This document shows positions 7,062 through 15,266 of a stretch of 37,662 nt of DNA, one piece after another. A program made the position numbers and the translations under genes. The first letter of the stretch is position 1; every line of letters starts with the position of its first letter. The DNA is taken from contig JBATVL010000028.1 of assembly GCA_049671745.1 (NCBI GenBank), positions 1 to 37,662 on the forward strand, written 5' to 3'. This stretch comes from SNAP01 sp049671745. GTDB lineage: Bacteria; Bacteroidota; Bacteroidia; Bacteroidales; Marinifilaceae. Below the pieces are notes generated by a model. The model saw only the letters and a program-made list of their open reading frames with translations, ran no database searches and had not been told where the DNA came from.

Positions 7062-7230
7062 CTTACCTCTGAACTACTTTTATTTATTATAGAAATACTA
7101 TTCGTCTTTTACGATTAAGTATTCTCCTTTTATATTCAAATATTCGATAATACTTGCCTATTGTCATGTACTTATATTGCCTGTTGTTATATGCGTATTT
7201 GAACTTTTATTAATTGAAAATCAGTGATTT

Positions 7231-8799
7231 ATGAGTAAAGTGAAACGAAGTGATAAAAAAACATTCCTTGGTATAGAAGCTAACGGACCTGTTTTTGTTA
7301 TTTCTTTATTAGTAGTAGCAACCTTAGTTATTGCTACTCTTGTTGTAGGTGAGCCTATGAAAGAGTGGTTTACAAATACACAAAAATTAGTTGCTAATAA
7401 TGTGGGATGGTTTTTTATCCTTTTAGTTAATTGTCTTCTCTTCTTTGCCTTATACTTAGGTTTTGGAAAATTTAGAAATATTAGAATTGGTGGTAAAGAT
7501 GCTAAACCATCATTTTCTAAAACTGCATGGTTCTCTATGCTTTTTAGTGCTGGTATGGGTATAGGTCTTTTATTTTATTCTGTAGCTGAGCCTATATTCC
7601 ATTTTAATGATAACCCTTTTCTTAATCCTGCAGAAGGACCTGCACAAGCTGCGCAATCGGCTATGGGCTTTACTTTTCTACATTGGGGATTCCATGCTTG
7701 GGCTTTATATGCTGTAGTTGGAGTTGCTTTAGCTTTTTTCACTTTTAACAAGAACCTGCCTCTTACTATTCGTTCTGTTTTTTATCCTATTTGGGGTGAT
7801 AAAATTTACGGTCCTATAGGTGATGCTGTAGATATTATTGCGGTTATTGCAACCTTATTTGGTTTGGCAACCTCTCTTGGTTTTGGTGTTCAACAAGTAA
7901 ATGCGGGACTTACATATCTGTTTGGCATTCCTAATAATACCACAGTACAGGTTATTCTTATTATTGGTATTACTTTTCTTGCAACTCTTTCTTTAGTTCT
8001 TGGATTAGATAAAGGTATAAAAGCTCTTTCTGTATTGAATATGCGTATAGCTTTATTTTTATTAATCTTTATGTTTGTTGTTGGTCCTACTCTTTTTCTT
8101 TGTAAGTCTTTAGTACAAAACATGGGTTATTACGTGAATGAATTCTTTAATATGAGTTTCCTGACAGATTCTTATAGTGGAGTGGGTGCTGAGAAACATT
8201 GGCAAAATTCATGGACTATCTTTTATTGGGCTTGGTGGATTTCTTGGTCTCCTTTCGTAGGTATCTTTATTGCTCGTATTTCTAAAGGTAGAACTATACA
8301 AGAGTTTATTTTAGGTGTAATGCTTGTGCCTACTGTTTTAACATTTATCTGGTTTACTGTATTTGGTGGATCTGCAATATATCAAGAATTAATAGGTAAT
8401 CATGCTATTACAGATGCTGTGAATGCTAATGTTGCAACTGCAATATATCACCTTCTAGAGCAGTATCCATTAACCACTTTTACTTCTATGGTTACAGTGT
8501 TATTAGTTACTTGTTTCTTTGTTACTTCTTCTGATTCGGGTTCTTTTGTTGTAGATATGTTAACTTCTGGTGGAAGACACGATTCTCCTAAGGGACAGAA
8601 GATATTTTGGGCTTCTATGGAAGGTTTAATTGCTGCTATTTTATTGATAGGTGGTGGTTTAGCTGCTCTTCAGACAGCAATAATTTTAACAGGATTACCA
8701 TTTGCAATTATTATAATTATAATGTGTTTTTCTCTACATAAATCTTTAAGTAGTTATTACAAAAAAGAAGACTATCCGTCTGAGAGAAATAATATGTAA
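7231..8799 (+). CDS. BCCT-family betaine/choline/carnitine transporter
   Basis: The 522-residue membrane protein belongs to the betaine-carnitine-choline transporters, which import quaternary-amine compounds such as glycine betaine for osmoprotection or as substrates. It has about 12 hydrophobic segments in a LeuT-type fold. Diagnostic sites are the glycine-rich stretch SAGMGIGLLFYSVAEPIFHF (about residues 110-130) in TM3, and the family signature FYWAWWISWSPFVGIFIARI followed by SKGRTIQEFILG in TM8 and its loop. The C-terminal tail is short, without the long sensory extension of BetP, so osmosensing of that kind is not evident. It is a single gene facing metG across a shared terminator. Substrate is not decidable from sequence. 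Confidence 0.93.
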   Translation: MSKVKRSDKKTFLGIEANGPVFVISLLVVATLVIATLVVGEPMKEWFTNTQKLVANNVGWFFILLVNCLLFFALYLGFGKFRNIRIGGKDAKPSFSKTAWFSMLFSAGMGIGLLFYSVAEPIFHFNDNPFLNPAEGPAQAAQSAMGFTFLHWGFHAWALYAVVGVALAFFTFNKNLPLTIRSVFYPIWGDKIYGPIGDAVDIIAVIATLFGLATSLGFGVQQVNAGLTYLFGIPNNTTVQVILIIGITFLATLSLVLGLDKGIKALSVLNMRIALFLLIFMFVVGPTLFLCKSLVQNMGYYVNEFFNMSFLTDSYSGVGAEKHWQNSWTIFYWAWWISWSPFVGIFIARISKGRTIQEFILGVMLVPTVLTFIWFTVFGGSAIYQELIGNHAITDAVNANVATAIYHLLEQYPLTTFTSMVTVLLVTCFFVTSSDSGSFVVDMLTSGGRHDSPKGQKIFWASMEGLIAAILLIGGGLAALQTAIILTGLPFAIIIIIMCFSLHKSLSSYYKKEDYPSERNNM

Positions 8800-8850
8800 T
8801 AATAAATTAATTTTTTCTATTCTAATTATTTTAGAAAATATAAAATACTA

Positions 8851-8884
8851 AAAAAGCCGGCTCGTAATGAGTCGGCTTTTTATA
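8851..8884. terminator. Bidirectional terminator between the BCCT gene and metG
   Basis: AAAAAGCCGGCTC and GAGTCGGCTTTTT form a long stem around GTAAT. A-run on the left and T-run on the right let it serve both converging genes. Confidence 0.88.
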
Positions 8885-8903
8885 TATTATAGATGTTTTG
8901 TAA

Positions 8904-10934
8904 TTAGCAGATTTCAGATCCAGCTTTAACATCTTTATCAGGAGAAACAAAAGATAATGAACCATCAGCATCTTCTGCCATTAATATCATTCCTTGTGAT
9001 TCTATCCCTTTAAGTTCTCTAGGTAGTAAGTTAACAAGTACAGAAACTTTCTTACCAATAATTTCTTCTGGTTTGAAATGTTCAGCAATACCAGAAACAA
9101 TAGTTCTTGTATCTACTCCTGTATCTACTGTTAGTTTAAGAAGTTTCTTAGTTTTCTTAACTTTTACAGCTTCAAGAATAGTTCCTACTCTGATGTCCAT
9201 CTTAGAGAAATCATCGAATGAGCAATTCTCTTTTACTGGTGCAGCTACTGCATTAGCTATTTCATTAGCTTTTTTAGTTTCAAGAAGTCTGTTTACCTGT
9301 GCTTCTATTTCTGCATCTTCTATCTTTTCGAATAATAAAGAAGATTTGTTTATTTTGTGTCCAGCCTCAATAATAGTCTCGCCATATGTAGTCCATTCTT
9401 GTTTTTCTATATTCAACATGTTTCTTAATTTCTCTGCTGAGAATGGTAAGAATGGTTCTGTTATAATAGATAAATCAGCTGAAATTTGTAAACAAATATT
9501 CATTATTGTTTTAACTCTAGCTTCATCAGTCTTGATTAATTTCCAAGGTTCTGTATCAGCAAGATATTTATTTCCTAATCTAGCTAAAGTCATTACTTCT
9601 TTTAGAGCCTCACGGAAATGGTAAGTAGAGATATTCTTTTCTACAGATTCTTTTATTGGAAGAATAGCAGCTAATGTTTCTTTATCAAAATCTGTTAACT
9701 CCCCTAATTCAGGACAAACGCCATCATAGTATTTATGAGTAAGAACAAGAGTTCTGTTTATGAAATTTCCGTATACAGCTACAAGTTCGTTATTGTTTCT
9801 AGCTTGGAAATCTTTCCATGTAAAATCGTTATCTTTAGTCTCTGGTGCATTTGCAGTAAGAACGTATCTTAATACATCTTGTTTTCCAGGGAAGTCTACT
9901 AAGTATTCGTGTAACCATACAGCCCAGTTTCTTGATGTAGATATTTTGTCTCCTTCAAGATTTAAGAATTCATTAGCTGGTACGTTTTCTGGTAAAATAT
10001 ATGATCCTTCTGCTTTTAACATTGCTGGGAAAATAATACAATGGAATACTATATTATCTTTCCCAATAAAATGAATTAGACGAGTATCATCTTGTTTCCA
10101 CCATTTTTCCCAATCAGGAGTCCATTCTTTTGTTGCAGAAATATATCCTAGTGGTGCATCAAACCAAACGTAAAGAACTTTCCCGTCTGCTCCTTCTGCT
10201 GGTACTGGAACTCCCCAATCTAAATCACGAGTTACTGCTCTTGGGTGTAATCCTCCATCTATCCACGATTTACATTGACCGTATACATTAGCTTTCCACT
10301 CTTTATGTCCTTCTAAGATCCATTCTTTTAACCATGGCTCATAAGAGTCAAGAGGTAAGAACCAATGTTTAGTTTCTTTTTGCTCAGGTACGTTGCCAGT
10401 AATTGCTGATAATGGGTTTATTAAATCTGTTGCATTAAGAGATGTTCCACATGCTTCACATTGGTCACCGTATGCTTTTTCATAACTACAATGAGGACAT
10501 GTTCCTGTTATATATCTATCGGCAAGAAATTGATCAGCATCTTTGTCGTAATATTGCATAGATGTTTTCTCAATAAACTTACCTTCTTCATTTAACTTCT
10601 TAAAGAAATCAGAAGCTAATTCAGCATGAGTATCTGAACTTGTTCTTGAATAAATATCGAATGTTACTCCGAATTCTTCAAAAGATTTTTTAATGATGTT
10701 ATGGTAACGATCAACTATATCTTGAGGAGTGACTCCCTCTTTCTGTGCCTTTATTGTTATTGGTACTCCGTGTTCGTCTGATCCACCAATTAAGGCAACC
10801 TCTTCACCTTTTAATCTTAAATATCTTGCATAGATATCTGCTGGTACATATACTCCTGCTAAATGTCCAATATGCACTGGTCCATTTGCATAAGGCAATG
10901 CAGTGGTGATTAATGTTCTGTTTGCTTTGCTCAT
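8904..10934 (-). CDS. metG: Methionyl-tRNA synthetase
   Basis: MetG charges initiator and elongator tRNA-Met. The 676-residue protein begins with the class I catalytic core: HIGH at residues 21-24 and KISTS (the KMSKS loop) at 330-334. A zinc knuckle in the connective domain has four cysteines, C146/C149 and C159/C162 (CPHC and CEAC). The anticodon-binding helical domain follows, and from about residue 570 there is an EMAP-II/Trbp111-like tRNA-binding domain (FSKMDIRVGTI, GIEGSQGMILMA-like end) that usually makes the enzyme a dimer. Length and order of domains are as in E. coli MetG. It is a single-gene unit on the minus strand with its own promoter and a shared terminator. Confidence 0.98.
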   Translation of the reverse strand: MSKANRTLITTALPYANGPVHIGHLAGVYVPADIYARYLRLKGEEVALIGGSDEHGVPITIKAQKEGVTPQDIVDRYHNIIKKSFEEFGVTFDIYSRTSSDTHAELASDFFKKLNEEGKFIEKTSMQYYDKDADQFLADRYITGTCPHCSYEKAYGDQCEACGTSLNATDLINPLSAITGNVPEQKETKHWFLPLDSYEPWLKEWILEGHKEWKANVYGQCKSWIDGGLHPRAVTRDLDWGVPVPAEGADGKVLYVWFDAPLGYISATKEWTPDWEKWWKQDDTRLIHFIGKDNIVFHCIIFPAMLKAEGSYILPENVPANEFLNLEGDKISTSRNWAVWLHEYLVDFPGKQDVLRYVLTANAPETKDNDFTWKDFQARNNNELVAVYGNFINRTLVLTHKYYDGVCPELGELTDFDKETLAAILPIKESVEKNISTYHFREALKEVMTLARLGNKYLADTEPWKLIKTDEARVKTIMNICLQISADLSIITEPFLPFSAEKLRNMLNIEKQEWTTYGETIIEAGHKINKSSLLFEKIEDAEIEAQVNRLLETKKANEIANAVAAPVKENCSFDDFSKMDIRVGTILEAVKVKKTKKLLKLTVDTGVDTRTIVSGIAEHFKPEEIIGKKVSVLVNLLPRELKGIESQGMILMAEDADGSLSFVSPDKDVKAGSEIC

Positions 10935-10978
10935 AATATAGAATTGTTGATGTTATTTTTCTTTTTGATTCAAGAGGT

Positions 10979-10986
10979 CAAAGATA
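10979..10986 (-). promoter_or_regulatory. metG promoter -7 element
   Basis: Read on the minus strand this is TATCTTTG, an exact TAnnTTTG match about 45 bases before the metG ATG. The -33 region is weak. Confidence 0.5.
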
Positions 10987-11114
10987 TTTATTTTTGTTTT
11001 AAAAGATTGATTTATTGCGCCTAAATTCATATTTCATATCCTTAAATTGTATAGAAATTCTAAATATGTCAGTAAAAATTACTAATTTCGATAAGAAATA
11101 AATGCTTAATAATT

Positions 11115-12017
11115 ATGATTCGACCACCATACTTACAAAAAGGAGATAAGATTGCTTTAGTTGCACCCGCTGGATGCATTGATAGAGAACCTGTTGATAA
11201 TGCTATTAAGCATTTTGAACAATGGGGTTATGAAGTGATTATTGGTGATAATGTTTTCAATGATTATCATATCTTTGCAGCTCGCGATGAGCAAAGAGCT
11301 AGAGATATGCAGCTTGCTTTAGATAGTGATGATATTAGAGCTATTGTTTGTGTCCGAGGAGGTTATGGAGCTATTAGAATAATTGAACAACTTGATTATT
11401 CTAAATTTCAAGGTAATCCAAAATGGCTTGTTGGTTTCTCAGATATTTGTGTCTTACACGCTAAATTGAATGTGCTTGGTATAGAAAGTCTTCATGCTCC
11501 TATGCCTATTAATTTTCCTGCTTTTAGTGAAAAAGCAGAGGATATAGTTTGGACGGAGAAAATTCTTAGAGGCAGTGTCCCTTCATATTCTTTTAGTGAT
11601 AATGAACAAAATAGATTAGGAACTGCTGAGGGCGAGCTTGTAGGTGGAAATCTTTCTATTCTTTATAGTTTACGAGGTGTTAATATAGAGTTGAATAAAC
11701 AGTCTAAGATTCTTTTTATTGAAGAGATTAATGAAGAGTTATATCATCTTGATAGAATGATGCAAAATCTGAAACTTACTGGGAAACTTGATAAATTACA
11801 AGCTCTTATTGTGGGTGAAATGACAAATATGAAAGATGGTGATCCTTCTTTTGGAAAGACTGCTTATGAGATTATTGCTGAGGCTGTAGAAGATTATGAT
11901 TTTCCTGTTGTTTATGGTTTCCCATCTGGACATGGAAAAGTAAATATGCCTCTTATTCTTGGGGCTAATGTTAGATTGAATGTTACTAAAGATGAATGTA
12001 CATTAGATTTTAATTAA
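11115..12017 (+). CDS. ldcA: LD-carboxypeptidase (peptidase family S66)
   Basis: LdcA removes the terminal D-Ala from murein tetrapeptides in the cytoplasm during peptidoglycan recycling. The 300-residue protein has the two-domain S66 fold: the N-terminal nucleophile Ser109 in GFSDIC, and in the C-terminal domain the Glu at about 203-204 (LFIEEINEE) and His273 in FPSGHGKVN completing the Ser-His-Glu triad. There is no signal peptide, in line with a cytoplasmic enzyme. Microcin-self-immunity proteins (MccF) share the fold, but the housekeeping context favours LdcA. The Nudix gene follows 2 bases later, so the two are probably one transcript. Confidence 0.92.
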   Translation: MIRPPYLQKGDKIALVAPAGCIDREPVDNAIKHFEQWGYEVIIGDNVFNDYHIFAARDEQRARDMQLALDSDDIRAIVCVRGGYGAIRIIEQLDYSKFQGNPKWLVGFSDICVLHAKLNVLGIESLHAPMPINFPAFSEKAEDIVWTEKILRGSVPSYSFSDNEQNRLGTAEGELVGGNLSILYSLRGVNIELNKQSKILFIEEINEELYHLDRMMQNLKLTGKLDKLQALIVGEMTNMKDGDPSFGKTAYEIIAEAVEDYDFPVVYGFPSGHGKVNMPLILGANVRLNVTKDECTLDFN

Positions 12018-12019
12018 TA

Positions 12020-12664
12020 GTGAATTATTTTAATGATTTCTGTGAACAGATAAAAAAGCGTTTAGCTAAGCGTCTTCCTGGCGATTTGGCTAGGATGAAA
12101 ATGGCACCTTCTATTAGAATGCCAAAAGAAGGAATGTGGAAATTTGATGAAGAACCTATAGAGAGTGCTGTTTGTATACTATTATATCCTTCTGAAAATA
12201 AAATATATTTTCCTCTTATAAAACGCGCTAGTGGAACACATTCGCATGGGGGACAAATTTCTTTTCCTGGTGGTAAGTATGAAAAGGAAGATAAAGATTT
12301 AAAGATTACTGCTCTTAGAGAAACTTTTGAGGAGATAGGAATAGAAGTGCCAGAACAGAATGTTCTTGGTCGCCTTTCTCTATTATACGTTCCTGTTAGT
12401 AATTATATGATTAATCCATATGTTGCTTTTATTGATAAACCTTTGCCTTATCATATTTCTAAATACGAGGTTCAGTTTATGCTTGATGCAGAATTATTAT
12501 CTTTTTTTAGTGATGATAATAAATTTGAAAAAATATTACATAGAGGTGATATTGATATTATTGCTCCTTTCTATTCTATTAAAGACGAAATGGTTTGGGG
12601 AGCGACTGCAATGATATTAAGTGAGTTTGAAGCTCTATGTGGAGATTTGATTAATAAGTTGTAA
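12020..12664 (+). CDS. Nudix hydrolase, CoA pyrophosphatase-like
   Basis: The 214-residue protein contains a full Nudix box, GGKYEKEDKDLKITALRE...EEIGI, at residues 84-108, with the REtfEEiG metal-binding core. Just before it, LIKRASGTHSHGGQISFPGG resembles the NuCoA signature that marks enzymes splitting CoA into phosphopantetheine and 3',5'-ADP. That makes a CoA diphosphatase (NudL/PCD1-like) the best guess. The start used is GTG at 12020, two bases after the ldcA stop; no ATG lies upstream in frame, and the next one would remove 25 residues. It is probably co-transcribed with ldcA. Confidence 0.87.
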   Translation: MNYFNDFCEQIKKRLAKRLPGDLARMKMAPSIRMPKEGMWKFDEEPIESAVCILLYPSENKIYFPLIKRASGTHSHGGQISFPGGKYEKEDKDLKITALRETFEEIGIEVPEQNVLGRLSLLYVPVSNYMINPYVAFIDKPLPYHISKYEVQFMLDAELLSFFSDDNKFEKILHRGDIDIIAPFYSIKDEMVWGATAMILSEFEALCGDLINKL

Positions 12665-12669
12665 GTTTG
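12662..12669 (+). promoter_or_regulatory. Possible gldH promoter -7 element
   Basis: TAAGTTTG overlaps the Nudix stop codon and fits TAnnTTTG. It would start RNA about 33 bases before gldH. Single-element evidence only. Confidence 0.3.
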
Positions 12670-12708
12670 TGTTGTGATTTGTGAAATAGTTAAGTATAGA
12701 ATTAAATT

Positions 12709-13185
12709 ATGAAAGTTTTTAAGTTAATATATAGTGTTTGCTTTTTATGTATTCTTCTTTTTTCATGTTCGCATAATTCTACTTTTGAAGGTTATTATTC
12801 TTTTGATGATAACAAGTGGATATTAAATGATGAGGTGAAATTTTATCCTGAAATAAAAGATACTGTATCGGGGTATAATGTGTATGTGACTGTTAGAAAT
12901 ACTCCCAAATTTGAGAATATGAATCTTTGGCTTTTTGTTAAAGCTGAGAATCCTGATGGTTCTTTGACTAGAGATACTATTAATTGTTTCTTGGCAGATA
13001 AAAGAGGTCATTGGTTGGGTAGTGGACTGGGTGATATATTTGAATCAAGACATGTTTTAAAGAAAAAAGTGCTTTTCCCGCAGAGTGGTAAATATAAATT
13101 TACTATTCTTAACGGAATGAGAGATTTAGACTTAAAGGGACTAAGTGATATAGGTTTTAGTATTGAAAAAATTGAAAATAAATAG
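12709..13185 (+). CDS. gldH: Gliding motility lipoprotein GldH family
   Basis: The 158-residue protein starts with a lipoprotein signal peptide ending in LLFSC (Cys20). The mature part, with WILNDEVKFYPEIKDT, YNVYVTVRNTPKFENMNLWLF and a conserved GDIFESRHVLKKKVLFPQSG stretch, matches the GldH family. GldH was found as a gliding protein in Flavobacterium, but non-gliding Bacteroidales carry it too and its exact job is unclear; a role in envelope biogenesis linked to type IX secretion is suspected. It lies 44 bases after the Nudix gene and 3 bases before trmB, so it shares a transcript with trmB. Confidence 0.85.
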   Translation: MKVFKLIYSVCFLCILLFSCSHNSTFEGYYSFDDNKWILNDEVKFYPEIKDTVSGYNVYVTVRNTPKFENMNLWLFVKAENPDGSLTRDTINCFLADKRGHWLGSGLGDIFESRHVLKKKVLFPQSGKYKFTILNGMRDLDLKGLSDIGFSIEKIENK

Positions 13186-13188
13186 ATC

Positions 13189-13938
13189 GTGGCGAAGAAT
13201 AAATTAGCAAAGTTTGCAGATATGGATGCCTTAAGTAATGTTTTCCAACCGAAACATGAAGAGGTGTTTGAGTCTGAATATAAGTTGAAAGGAAAGTGGG
13301 GCAAGGAAGTTTTTAAAAACGATAATCCTATTGTTCTTGAAATTGGTTGTGGTAAAGGAGAGTATGCTGTTGGACTTGCTAGGAAGTTCCCTAATAAGAA
13401 CTTTATAGGTATGGATATTAAAGGTTCCCGTATGTGGACTGGAGCTACTCAGTCTGAAAGTGAGGGACTTACAAATGTTATATTTATTCGTTCTTATGCT
13501 GAGTTTTTAGAATCGGTATTTGCTGATGATGAATTAAGTGAGATATGGGTTACTTTTGCTGATCCACAAATGAAGAAAGCTAGAAAGCGCCTTACTGGAA
13601 CTCGTTTTTTACGTCATTATAAGAAAGTTTTAAAGGAAGATGGAATTATTCATCTTAAAACGGATAGTAACTTCCTTTATACATATACTTCTATTATGGC
13701 TAAGGAGAATAAACTAGAGGTTTCTGTTGATACTAATAACCTTTATGAGTCGGGTACAGCGGATGAGATCCTTTCTATAAGAACTTATTATGAGCAACAA
13801 TGGCTTGATAGAGGAAAGACTATTAAATATATTCGCTTTTCTCTTAAAGGAAAAATAGAATTTATAGAACCAGAGGTTGAGATAGAGGAGGATGATTATA
13901 GATCATATTCTAGATCGAAAAAACAAAATGGTGAATAA
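13189..13938 (+). CDS. trmB: tRNA (guanine-N7-)-methyltransferase TrmB
   Basis: TrmB adds the m7G46 methyl group in the tRNA variable loop using SAM. The 249-residue protein has the class I methyltransferase motif I EIGCGKGEYAVGLA, then FIGMDIKGSRMW, and the TrmB-specific FADPQMKKARKRL in place of the more common PDPWPKKRH. The C-terminal SIRTYYEQQWLDRGKTIKYI also fits the family, followed by an acidic tail of about 20 residues. The start is GTG at 13189, directly after the gldH stop. An efficient terminator follows the gene. Confidence 0.94.
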   Translation: MAKNKLAKFADMDALSNVFQPKHEEVFESEYKLKGKWGKEVFKNDNPIVLEIGCGKGEYAVGLARKFPNKNFIGMDIKGSRMWTGATQSESEGLTNVIFIRSYAEFLESVFADDELSEIWVTFADPQMKKARKRLTGTRFLRHYKKVLKEDGIIHLKTDSNFLYTYTSIMAKENKLEVSVDTNNLYESGTADEILSIRTYYEQQWLDRGKTIKYIRFSLKGKIEFIEPEVEIEEDDYRSYSRSKKQNGE

Positions 13939-13947
13939 TGAACATTA

Positions 13948-13972
13948 GCCCAATACTATATTGGGCTTTTTC
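13948..13972 (+). terminator. Terminator after trmB
   Basis: GCCCAATA (13948-13955) and TATTGGGC (13959-13966), a perfect 8-bp stem with a CTA loop and a T-tract. Confidence 0.92.
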
Positions 13973-14042
13973 TTTTTTATGCCTATAAAATTATTACTTT
14001 TATGGCCTAAATTATTTTAATTACAAGATAAAAATTAAAGAT

Positions 14043-15131
14043 ATGAGCTTTTATCCTAAACAAATAACAGATGCTTTAGCTGATGTACTTTATCCAGGTT
14101 CGGATAAAAAAATTATTGGTCTTGATATGCTTCAAGGTATTAAGATAGATGGTGATAATGTGAGATTTAAATTAGTATTTCAACGATCTAACGATCCTTT
14201 TGCTGATACTATTAAAAAGAAATGTCTTTCTCTTGTTCAAGAGGCTCTTGGTGTAGAAGCTAAGATTGAGATTATCATGACTAATGTTCACGATATGGAT
14301 AAACCAACTGTTCTTGATGAAGTAAAGAATATTATTGCCATTGCTTCAGGTAAAGGTGGAGTTGGTAAATCAACTATTGCTTCTAACTTAGCTGTTGCTC
14401 TTGCACAGAAAGGTTTTAAAGTTGGACTTATAGATGCTGATATTTTTGGACCATCTGTTCCTAAAATGTTTGGTGCTGAGGATGCTCGTCCTAGTATAGA
14501 GGAAGTTGATGGAAAGAATAAAATTATTCCATTTGAGAAATATGGAGTTAAGATGTTATCTATTGGCTTTTTTGTTAATGCTAAGCAAGCTACGGTATGG
14601 AGAGGTCCAATGGCTGGTGGTGCTTTAAAACAAATGATAGAAGAGGCTAATTGGGGCGAATTAGATTATCTTTTATTCGATTTACCTCCAGGTACTTCTG
14701 ATATTCATCTTACTCTAATTCAAACTTTACCTATTACTGGTGCTGTTGTTGTTAGTACTCCTCAAGATGTTGCTTTAGCTGATGCGATTAAAGGTATAGA
14801 TATGTTTGAGGGACCTGGTGTTCAAGTTCCTGTTCTTGGTTTAGTTGAGAATATGGCTTGGTTTACTCCTGAAGAGTTACCTAATAATAAGTACTATATC
14901 TTTGGTAAAGAAGGATGTAAGAAGTTAGCTGAAGAAAAAGGAGTTGCTCTTCTTGGGCAAATTCCGATAATTCAATCTATTAGAGAAGGTGGAGATAATG
15001 GCCAACCAGCTGCTTTAAATACAGAATCTATGTCTGGTATAGGTTTTTCTACTCTTGCTGATAATGTAGTTAAAGCTGTTGTTGACAGAAATTCTACTCA
15101 TGAAGTTACAAAAAGAGTGAAGCTTAAATAA
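14043..15131 (+). CDS. mrp: Mrp/ApbC-family P-loop ATPase (iron-sulfur carrier)
   Basis: The 362-residue protein starts with a DUF59/MIP18-like domain (residues 1-85) and continues with a ParA-type ATPase domain holding the deviant Walker A GKGGVGKS (103-110) and the LLFDLPPGTSD Walker B region. Family members move Fe-S clusters to target enzymes. The C-terminal CPxC pair that bridges the cluster in many Mrp/Nbp35 proteins is missing: where it would be, after VENMAWFTPEELP, there is only a single Cys (KEGCKK). From memory this is usual in Bacteroidota. The gene stands alone between two terminators; a near-consensus -7 element (TACTTTTA) lies at 13995-14002. Confidence 0.92.
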   Translation: MSFYPKQITDALADVLYPGSDKKIIGLDMLQGIKIDGDNVRFKLVFQRSNDPFADTIKKKCLSLVQEALGVEAKIEIIMTNVHDMDKPTVLDEVKNIIAIASGKGGVGKSTIASNLAVALAQKGFKVGLIDADIFGPSVPKMFGAEDARPSIEEVDGKNKIIPFEKYGVKMLSIGFFVNAKQATVWRGPMAGGALKQMIEEANWGELDYLLFDLPPGTSDIHLTLIQTLPITGAVVVSTPQDVALADAIKGIDMFEGPGVQVPVLGLVENMAWFTPEELPNNKYYIFGKEGCKKLAEEKGVALLGQIPIIQSIREGGDNGQPAALNTESMSGIGFSTLADNVVKAVVDRNSTHEVTKRVKLK

Positions 15132-15155
15132 TATACAAAGTTTTTAACTTTTGAA

Positions 15156-15188
15156 GGACTTGCAATGATATACTTGCAAGTCCTTTTT
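15156..15188 (+). terminator. Terminator after mrp
   Basis: GGACTTGCAA (15156-15165) and TTGCAAGTCC (15174-15183) give a perfect 10-bp stem, followed by TTTTTGTTTTTT. Confidence 0.93.
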
Positions 15189-15266
15189 GTTTTTTATGAC
15201 TTTGCTAATTGGCTTTTTTACTGTACTTTTAATTATATTTTAAGGAATTATTAATAAGTTTTATAC

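Noticed and set aside
9073..9624. A 183-codon frame on the plus strand inside metG
   Set aside because: It is antisense to a certain gene and has no recognisable family features; it follows from metG codon use.
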